Positions 1 through 4,381 of a stretch of DNA of 5,418 nucleotides are shown here, piece after piece. Position 1 is the first letter of the stretch; each line of letters starts with the position of its first letter. Origin of the DNA: Thermoanaerobacteraceae bacterium (GTDB lineage Bacteria; Bacillota; Desulfotomaculia; Desulfotomaculales; Ammonificaceae); contig JASEJH010000066.1 of the NCBI GenBank assembly GCA_030016455.1, forward strand, positions 1 to 5,418, in the 5' to 3' direction. The position numbers and the translations under genes are program-made. The notes beneath the pieces were generated by a model. The model was not told the DNA's origin, did no database searches, and saw nothing but the letters and a program-made list of their open reading frames with translations.

Positions 1-882
1 GCGGACTTTCTCCTGTAACTGAAAAAAAATGGCTTCGTTCTCGGGGTCGTCGCTGGCCGTACCGCCGACCAGCAACAACTGGCACGGTACCTCTTTGTGC
101 ACCAGCTTGAAGGCCTCGAGCGCGTACTCCTGGCCCTTAAAGGGATCGAACCGCGAAACCAGAACAAGGAGCGGCTTCTTATCCAGGTCTTCCAGACCGT
201 GCTCCCAGCAAATCTCGCGTACCTGTTCGGGAGGCAGGTCCCTGTTTTTTTCCGACAGCGGGTCAATGTAGGGCAGAATTACGGTGCTGACGACCCTCCA
301 GGGCGGCAGGAACTTGCCGGTGGAAAAAATGGCGAGGTCGTACTCCTCGATCAGGGTGCGCATAAAGTCAAGCACGAAGTGGTACTCGCGGGAAAGGTGG
401 ATGTGGCAGCGCCAGATCCACTTCTGCCGCTCGCGCACCTCCGGGGGAGCAAACTTGATCAATCCCGCGGGCTGCGGGTCGTGGATCAAAATCGCGTCCG
501 CGTCCTCCTGTACCAGGCTGTAGTTGATCCGGTTCGTATCCCAGTAAACCTTGGTGCCGACCAGGTCCGGCACCTTGGGCTTGCCCTGGAGGAAGTTGTG
601 CAGGGTTTTTGTATAAATAAAGAACCCGGGCTCGGCCGTTATCACGTCCCAGCTGACGTTCAGCCCCAGTCCGCGTTCGAACGGCACCAGGGACCGTAAC
701 ATTTCGGCCACGCCGCCGCCGCAGCGTGCGGAGTTGATCTGCTGCACCTTTACCCCGTGCAGGGACTCGCCCAGCCGGTACAGTTCCTCCAGTTCCTTCT
801 CCCCGACGATCTCGGCGTAAGCCGCAAGCCGTTCTCTGGAAAAGACCGCTGCCGAATCCACTCTTGGACAAACGTATGCCAC
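1..882 (-). CDS. treT: TreT-type trehalose synthase / GT-B glycosyltransferase (C-terminus off window)
   Basis: A continuous minus-strand reading frame gives 294 residues and runs off the window at position 1. The family is about 400 residues long, so roughly the last quarter is missing. Seen: a glycine-rich loop CGGGVAEML at residues 54-62 (codons near 718), HDPQP at 134-138, WRCHIH at 157-162, and the GT-B nucleotide-sugar motif RFDPFKG at 244-250, where R244 and K249 match the usual phosphate-contacting Arg and Lys. LLLVGG follows at about 270-275. The glycine loop, HDPQP and WRCHI are typical of the TreT family, which makes trehalose from NDP-glucose and glucose in the cytoplasm as a compatible solute. 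Start: GTG at 880-882, with a G7 run (889-895) 6 nt upstream and an in-frame TAG at 886-888 that excludes a longer protein. Inference: TreT is the best call, but a related GT4 sugar-transferring enzyme is possible. It lies 170 nt behind moaC with no T-tract terminator between them. Confidence 0.85.
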   Translation of the reverse strand, partial: MAYVCPRVDSAAVFSRERLAAYAEIVGEKELEELYRLGESLHGVKVQQINSARCGGGVAEMLRSLVPFERGLGLNVSWDVITAEPGFFIYTKTLHNFLQGKPKVPDLVGTKVYWDTNRINYSLVQEDADAILIHDPQPAGLIKFAPPEVRERQKWIWRCHIHLSREYHFVLDFMRTLIEEYDLAIFSTGKFLPPWRVVSTVILPYIDPLSEKNRDLPPEQVREICWEHGLEDLDKKPLLVLVSRFDPFKGQEYALEAFKLVHKEVPCQLLLVGGTASDDPENEAIFFQLQEKVR

Positions 883-888
883 ACTCTA

Positions 889-895
889 CCCCCCC
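889..895 (-). promoter_or_regulatory. Ribosome binding site of the treT-like gene
   Basis: Seven G on the minus strand end 6 nt before the GTG start at 882. This G-run can pair with the CCUCC anti-SD, partly through G-U wobble. Together with the TAG just upstream of the start it fixes the GTG as the initiation codon. Confidence 0.6.
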
Positions 896-931
896 GAAAC
901 TACCGGGCGAACCCGCGGCGGGCTGGCGGCC

Positions 932-1004
932 GCTGTCTCTTGGTATGCCACCCGACAGCCGTTTTCCGGCCCGCTGCGTAGAGACTTTCTCTGTCAGGCA
1001 GCGG
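932..1004 (-). promoter_or_regulatory. Possible structured leader ahead of the treT-like gene
   Basis: The 170 nt between moaC and the glycosyltransferase hold no credible gene, but on the minus strand they carry clustered inverted repeats. The first is a two-tier hairpin: CCGCTGC (1004-998) pairs with GCAGCGG (977-971), and inside it AGAGA (992-988) pairs with TCTCT (984-980) around an AAG loop, giving 12 pairs in all. The second is GCCG-GAAAA-CGGC (970-958). The third is GCTGTC (959-954) with GACAGC (937-932), which shares two bases with the second and so competes with it. None is followed by a T-tract, so these are not intrinsic terminators. I could not match the region to a riboswitch class that I know. 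A leader, an mRNA processing or stabilising element, or chance in GC-rich DNA are all possible. Confidence 0.3.
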
Positions 1005-1052
1005 ATGACGGCTCGATCTGCCCGCCTTGCGCTGACCAAAGACGACAGGTCG

Positions 1053-1532
1053 CTATCCCCCGCTTCGCCGGAAGACGCCGCTCTTCCCGCCGCTCTTATA
1101 TTCCAGCAAAATTTCTTCAATTACTGCTTCCCGGTCCACGGCCTTGACCATGTCGTACAGGGCGAGCGCCGCTCCCGCTACTCCCGCCATTGCTTCCATC
1201 TCGACGCCTGTCCGGTCGACAGCCTTCACCCGCACTGTGATTTCGACCCGCGTTTTCTCTTTATCTAACTGAAAATCAACCGCAACCCCGGTGACCCGGA
1301 CCGGGTGACAGAGCGGCACCAGCCGCGGGGTTTCCTTCGCGGCCATTATCCCCGCTACCCGCGCCACCGCGAGCACGTCCCCCTTGGGAAGCCGTCCCGC
1401 CGCGATCAGCTCCAGCGTTTCCGGCTTCACCCGCAGTGCCCCGCGGGCAACCGCTTCCCGGAAGCTCTCCGGCTTCTCCGCCACCTCGACCATCCGCGCC
1501 TTTCCCTCGGCGTCAACATGTGTGAGCTCCAT
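1053..1532 (-). CDS. moaC: Cyclic pyranopterin monophosphate synthase MoaC
   Basis: This is a complete 159-residue protein, the normal length for the family. MoaC acts after MoaA in cytoplasmic molybdenum cofactor synthesis and converts 3',8-cyclo-7,8-dihydro-GTP to cyclic pyranopterin monophosphate. The match runs the whole length: MELTHVDAEGKARMVEV at the start, PKGDV with K50, LVPLCHP with H76, GVEMEA with E111 and E113, YDMVK with D127 and K130, and KSGGKSG at 146-152. These residues correspond, one position lower, to the E. coli active-site Lys51, His77, Glu112, Glu114, Asp128 and Lys131, so the enzyme looks intact. Start: ATG at 1530-1532 with AGGGGG 7 nt upstream. An in-frame ATG nine codons earlier (1557-1559) lacks a comparable site, and the open frame running further upstream to 1763 is non-coding in character. 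A candidate promoter lies at 1596-1625, so moaC may be transcribed separately from the two moeA genes. Confidence 0.98.
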   Translation of the reverse strand: MELTHVDAEGKARMVEVAEKPESFREAVARGALRVKPETLELIAAGRLPKGDVLAVARVAGIMAAKETPRLVPLCHPVRVTGVAVDFQLDKEKTRVEITVRVKAVDRTGVEMEAMAGVAGAALALYDMVKAVDREAVIEEILLEYKSGGKSGVFRRSGG

Positions 1533-1539
1533 CCGGCAT

Positions 1540-1545
1540 CCCCCT
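1540..1545 (-). promoter_or_regulatory. Ribosome binding site of moaC
   Basis: AGGGGG on the minus strand ends 7 nt before the ATG at 1532. It favours this start over the in-frame ATG at 1559 and over longer in-frame extensions. Confidence 0.7.
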
Positions 1546-1595
1546 GCACACTGAAACATGCTCAAAAAGTCCCGAAGCAGGTACGTCACGGCAAA

Positions 1596-1625
1596 ATCGT
1601 AACACAAAAACCGGATTCCGGTCAA
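1596..1625 (-). promoter_or_regulatory. Candidate sigma-A promoter for moaC
   Basis: On the minus strand a -35-like TTGACC (1625-1620) is followed after 18 nt by a -10-like TACGAT (1601-1596), preceded by TGT to give an extended -10 (TGTTACGAT). The start point would fall near 1589, leaving a leader of about 57 nt before the moaC ATG. The stretch from 1560 to 1610 is clearly more AT-rich than its surroundings, as expected of a promoter. The spacer also holds a small dyad (CCGGA-A-TCCGG, 1621-1611) that could be an operator or part of a terminator hairpin. Confidence 0.5.
1606..1622 (-). terminator. Small terminator-like hairpin before moaC
   Basis: On the minus strand ACCGG (1622-1618), loop AAT, and CCGGT (1614-1610) form a five-pair stem whose last T starts a run of five T (1610-1606). 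The stem is short and the loop tight, so it would be weak. It begins at the last base of the TGA at 1624-1622, which closes the in-frame extension of the exported-protein gene; this is where a gene-end hairpin would be expected. It overlaps the spacer of the candidate moaC promoter, so one of the two readings may be wrong. Confidence 0.35.
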
Positions 1626-1759
1626 CGAACCGCGCCCCGCCGCGTCTGAAAGGTGCAGAGCGGGTAATCCAGGGTGGCCCGCTGCATCAGCACGAGCCGC
1701 GGGACAAACAACGGCACCGTCTTCCCCGCCCCCGTCTCCTGAAAGTGCGGGCGCCGGCG
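1622..1759 (-). pseudogene. In-frame coding-like extension after the stop of the exported-protein gene
   Basis: Directly after the TGA at 1762-1760, the same frame stays open for 45 codons and ends at a second TGA (1624-1622). Its third codon positions are G or C in 39 of 45 codons, as in the real genes here. The peptide looks natural, with segments such as FQETGAGKTVPLFVPRLVLM and DYPLCTFQTRR. The other open frame over the same stretch, the one in phase with moaC, has many A/T-ending codons and an Ala/Gly-rich product. A hairpin with five T follows the second stop. The simplest reading is that the gene once ended here and acquired an early stop, or that the TGA is a sequence error. Alternatively it is a chance open frame. 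I do not recognise a domain in the segment; GAGKT resembles a P-loop only superficially. Confidence 0.4.
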
Positions 1760-1771
1760 TCAATCCGCCGG
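1754..1771 (-). repeat. Inverted repeat spanning the stop codon of the exported-protein gene
   Basis: A perfect six-base inverted repeat, CCGGCG (1771-1766) and CGCCGG (1759-1754) on the minus strand, flanks a six-base loop GATTGA that contains the TGA stop. No T-tract follows, so it is not an intrinsic terminator. In DNA this rich in C and G it may be chance. Confidence 0.4.
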
Positions 1772-2332
1772 GTAATACCCGGGTGAGTAGACACGGAGGG
1801 TGTAACGCGCCCGCCCGGAGACCACGCCGCTCAGGCGGTTAACCCAACCGGGCAGAGGGGCCGGCTCAAAATCCACCAGCTCCGCCCGCCAGCACCGGCA
1901 TGTCCGGACCCCGTCGCGACGATCCCAAACTCTTGTCTCCACCCGCGGGCCGCCGTTTTCTGCCAGCAGCTCCTGCCAGGGAGGCGCGCCCCAGTTTTCC
2001 AGGAAATCGCCCCGTTGGTGACGCCGGACAAATGCCTCGGCCTCGACCGCCCAGCGCCGCACCACCTCCTCAACAAACTGCTCGCGCGGCGGTCCGTCGT
2101 TTACAACTACCAGGTTCCTCAAGCCCGCCGGAAAATAGGGGCTGTAGAAACGCAAAACGCCGGGGCCGTTTCCCGTGAGAAGCGCGAACTCGTCGAAGGG
2201 TATGGTGAGGTAGGTCCCATAGCACTCGACCAGGTATTCCTGCGGTTCCGCCCGGTACTCTTCCGTCAGAGCGCCGCCTGTGCCGGACAAAGCAACAAGA
2301 AGCGCGAGGACAACACCGATTAAAAGGCGCAA
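1760..2332 (-). CDS. Small exported protein of unknown function
   Basis: The gene encodes 190 residues. The N-terminus is a clear Sec-type signal peptide: M-R, a hydrophobic core LLIGVVLALLVALS at residues 3-16, then GTGGA with probable cleavage after A21. No lipobox cysteine is visible. The mature part of about 169 residues has no membrane segment. It has C37 in an ECYGTYLTIPFDEF segment, an amphipathic stretch around 83-105, a CxC pair (C145, C147) in RTCRCW, and a Tyr-rich end RVYSPGYYPAD. I recognise no family. Start: TTG at 2330-2332, because AAGGAGG (2347-2341) lies 8 nt upstream; GTG codons at 2341 and 2338 overlap or abut that site. It lies just past the terminator of the fusion-moeA gene and has no convincing promoter in the short gap, so expression may depend on read-through. 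The frame continues beyond the TGA (see 1622-1759), so the protein may be shortened. Confidence 0.8.
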   Translation of the reverse strand: MRLLIGVVLALLVALSGTGGALTEEYRAEPQEYLVECYGTYLTIPFDEFALLTGNGPGVLRFYSPYFPAGLRNLVVVNDGPPREQFVEEVVRRWAVEAEAFVRRHQRGDFLENWGAPPWQELLAENGGPRVETRVWDRRDGVRTCRCWRAELVDFEPAPLPGWVNRLSGVVSGRARYTLRVYSPGYYPAD

Positions 2333-2340
2333 GTACACCA

Positions 2341-2347
2341 CCTCCTT
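2341..2347 (-). promoter_or_regulatory. Shine-Dalgarno site that selects a TTG start
   Basis: A consensus AAGGAGG on the minus strand lies 8 nt before TTG at 2332. The two upstream in-frame GTG codons (2341, 2338) overlap the site or follow it too closely, so the 190-residue form is preferred over the 193-residue form. Confidence 0.7.
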
Positions 2348-2363
2348 CTTCTATACTTTCCCC

Positions 2364-2394
2364 AAAAAAATAAAAGACCGCGCACTCGCGGTCT
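2364..2394 (-). terminator. Intrinsic terminator of the moeA operon
   Basis: On the minus strand AGACCGCG (2394-2387), tetraloop AGTG, and CGCGGTCT (2382-2375) form a perfect eight-pair stem, followed at once by a T-rich tract interrupted by a single A (to 2364). It begins 29 nt after the stop of the MoeA fusion gene, the expected place for the end of that operon. No matching T-tract lies on the plus-strand side, so it works in one direction only. Confidence 0.9.
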
Positions 2395-2410
2395 CCTGAC
2401 CTTATTCTTT

Positions 2411-2431
2411 CATCCTTCATCCTTCATCCTT
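2411..2431 (-). repeat. Three tandem copies of a heptamer over the fusion gene's stop codon
   Basis: CATCCTT occurs three times in perfect tandem on the plus strand, reading AAGGATG on the coding strand. The TGA stop (2426-2424) spans the junction of the first and second copies, and the codons EQG just before it use the first copy. Loss of copies would still leave a TGA at the same place, so copy number should not change the protein. The repeat also creates AAGG-ATG strings that could act as weak initiation sites. Confidence 0.85.
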
Positions 2432-4349
2432 GTTCATACACCACCCGCCCGCAGTCCCGGAGGTCGTAGCCGCCGCGCGTGAGTACTGCAGCCTGAAACT
2501 CGGGGTCCGCCAGCACCGCCCGAAGCCGCTCCCCCACTTTGCCTTCCCAGTACTCCTTCAGGACACAGAGGTCGTACCGCTCATCCGCCACCGGCACGAA
2601 ATCCAGCCCGAGCGCCGTTGCCGCCGCCCTGATGCCCAGGCCCACGTCCGCCGTGCCGCCGGCCACCGCCGCCGCCACCGCCAGGTGGGTGTACTCCTCC
2701 CGCTGATAACCCGTAACTCGCTCGGGCGCAAGCCCCAGCCGCCGGAGGTGAAAATCCAGCAGCACCCGCGTCCCGGCACCCCGTTGCCGGTTCACGAAGC
2801 GGATGTCGTCCCGGACCAGGTCGTTAAACGTGTTAATCCTCTTGGGATTTCCGGGCGCCACGATGAAGCCCTGTTCCCGGTAAGAAAGGTTTACCAGCAC
2901 TGCCGGCACACCCGTAAGATACTGGCGGACGTAGCTAACGTTGTACTCCCCCGTCGCCTCATCCAACAGGTGGGTTCCCGCCAGGTGGGCCTCACCCCGC
3001 TTCAAAGCCAGCAGTCCTCCCAGGCTTCCCACGTGCGCCGAGGAGAGCGTTGCTTCAGGAAATCTCAAACGCAGGTAGTTGGCGATGATGTCCAGCGCCA
3101 GGTCGTGGCTGCCGATAACGACGATGGTTTCTTCGATCTCCGCCCGGCTGCGCAGAAGTTCCACCGGTACCACGCTCCCGGCCTCGAAGCCTTCCGAGAA
3201 CCGCGGTACCCGCAGGATACCGTCCGCCCGCACCAGGGTGAGCAGCCGGCCCGCTCCCCGCCCGAGCGGCGTCGCCACAATCTTCGCGCCGATCCGCCCC
3301 AGCTTAACCCGCACGAACTCTTCCACCCCGGCGGGCGAAACAATTCGCCGGGACAGGAAGGCGTTTACCTTCTCCCGCTCCGGAACGGTACGGCCCTGTT
3401 TCGCCAGGATCACCGGGCGCGCGAAAAGCTCCGCGTTCAGCACGGCGGAAACCGGGTACCCCGGGATGCCCAAAAACGGCTTCCGGTTCACCGCCCCGAG
3501 CACCACCGGCTTGCCGGGCTTGATCGCCACTCCGTGGGCGAAAAGGGAACCGCACTCCCGCACGACCGCCGCGGTAAAGTCCTCGCGCCCCGCCGACGCG
3601 CCGGCGTTCAGCAACACCACGTCGCACTCCGCCGCCGCCCGCAAAACCGCTGCTTTCAGGGCGGGAAAGTCGTCCGGGACGATTCCGTAGCGCACCGGAA
3701 TCCCGCCCCACTCGCGCACCATTTCCCCTAACACCGGGGTGTTGAACTCAATGATGTCGCCCGGCTTGAGGGGCGTTCCCGGCTCCACCACCTCCGTCCC
3801 CGTGGGAATCACCGCCACCCGGGGCCGCGGGTGCACCGGCACCGTGCCCACCCCGCCCGCCAGCATCGCCCCCACGTCCACCGGCCGGATCAGGTGGTTC
3901 GCCGGCAACAGCATCTCGGTAGCCACCACGTCCTCCCCCATCACCCGGACGTGCTGGTACGGGAAGACCGCCGCAGTGATCTCGATCACCCCGGGTTCCG
4001 TCTCGTGCGTGTCCTCCACCATGATCACGGCGTCGCAGCCCTCCGGCAGCACGTCGCCGGTATCCACCGGAAACGCCTCTTCGCCCACCTGCAGGCGCAG
4101 GGGGCTCTGCTCGGTCGCGCCGAAGGTCCGCCGGGCCCGGACCGCAAACCCGTCCATCGCCGCCGCGTGGAAATGCGGGTGCGAGATTACCGCAAAGACC
4201 GGCGCCGCGGTCACCCGGCCGCAGGATTCCTTTACCGGAACAGTTTCCATCGGACCAGGTGCGAGTATCCCCAAATCCCGCAGAAAACGAAGATACCCTG
4301 TCTGTGCTTCTTCCAGCGGCTTTTCTTCGAGAAAGACTTCCCGCTTCAC
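2424..4349 (-). CDS. moeA: MoeA-type molybdopterin molybdenumtransferase fused to a PBP-like domain
   Basis: A complete 641-residue protein. Residues 1 to about 400 are a full MoeA: AAAMDGFAV at 62-70 with the conserved Asp66, LPEGCDAVIMVE at 101-112, VMGEDV at 136-141 (Asp140), IPTGTEVVEPG at 181-191, PDDFPAL at 225-231, LNAGASAGREDF at 247-258, KPGKPV at 278-283 and IPGYPVSA at 295-302. Residues about 408-641 are a type 2 periplasmic-binding-protein-like domain without signal peptide or DNA-binding helix: GSHDLALDII at 413-422, LAGTHLLDEATGEYN at 456-470, RQRGAGTRVLLD at 521-532, ADVGLGIRAAA at 567-577. This arrangement is known as MoeA/LysR-substrate-binding, with a COG1910-type tail thought to bind molybdate or a related oxyanion. 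Role: inserting metal into adenylylated molybdopterin in the cytoplasm, with the tail perhaps sensing or presenting the metal (inference). Start GTG at 4347-4349 with a G6 run 6 nt upstream. It follows the other moeA by 32 nt and ends in the terminator at 2394-2364. Several motifs differ from classical MoeA (see findings). Confidence 0.96.
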   Translation of the reverse strand: MKREVFLEEKPLEEAQTGYLRFLRDLGILAPGPMETVPVKESCGRVTAAPVFAVISHPHFHAAAMDGFAVRARRTFGATEQSPLRLQVGEEAFPVDTGDVLPEGCDAVIMVEDTHETEPGVIEITAAVFPYQHVRVMGEDVVATEMLLPANHLIRPVDVGAMLAGGVGTVPVHPRPRVAVIPTGTEVVEPGTPLKPGDIIEFNTPVLGEMVREWGGIPVRYGIVPDDFPALKAAVLRAAAECDVVLLNAGASAGREDFTAAVVRECGSLFAHGVAIKPGKPVVLGAVNRKPFLGIPGYPVSAVLNAELFARPVILAKQGRTVPEREKVNAFLSRRIVSPAGVEEFVRVKLGRIGAKIVATPLGRGAGRLLTLVRADGILRVPRFSEGFEAGSVVPVELLRSRAEIEETIVVIGSHDLALDIIANYLRLRFPEATLSSAHVGSLGGLLALKRGEAHLAGTHLLDEATGEYNVSYVRQYLTGVPAVLVNLSYREQGFIVAPGNPKRINTFNDLVRDDIRFVNRQRGAGTRVLLDFHLRRLGLAPERVTGYQREEYTHLAVAAAVAGGTADVGLGIRAAATALGLDFVPVADERYDLCVLKEYWEGKVGERLRAVLADPEFQAAVLTRGGYDLRDCGRVVYEQG

Positions 4350-4355
4350 CCTCGT

Positions 4356-4361
4356 CCCCCC
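4356..4361 (-). promoter_or_regulatory. Ribosome binding site of the MoeA fusion gene
   Basis: GGGGGG on the minus strand ends 6 nt before the GTG start at 4349. An ATG at 4365 lies upstream of this site in a different frame and gives only a shadow product. Confidence 0.55.
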
Positions 4362-4381
4362 GCATAATGCTAAAGTGCTAC

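Noticed and set aside
97..699. A 200-residue plus-strand open frame opposite the treT-like gene
   Set aside because: It lies antisense to codons that give a coherent GT-B glycosyltransferase with family motifs; its own product has no recognisable feature.
368..1120. A 250-residue minus-strand open frame covering the moaC-treT gap
   Set aside because: It overlaps both real genes in another frame, is rich in Arg/Gly/Ala as expected of an off-frame product in GC-rich DNA, and has no family motif.
1715..1762. Selenocysteine insertion at the TGA of the exported-protein gene
   Set aside because: A short CGCCC/GGGCG stem can be drawn after the TGA, but there is no redox motif around it, no known selenoprotein family, and the clearest inverted repeat puts the TGA in its loop instead of before the stem.
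1533..1763. A 77-residue N-terminal extension of MoaC in the same open frame
   Set aside because: MoaC proteins begin near MELTHV, a good ribosome site precedes that ATG, and the extension has many A/T-ending codons and an Ala/Gly-rich product, unlike the real genes.
2070..2420. A 116-residue minus-strand open frame starting inside the heptamer repeat
   Set aside because: It reads through the intrinsic terminator and then overlaps the exported-protein gene in another frame; its product is Arg/Cys/Gly-rich without any family motif.
2411..2431. Heptamer repeat as a phase-variation switch
   Set aside because: The TGA falls at the junction of the first two copies and is regenerated at any copy number, so slippage would not alter the protein.
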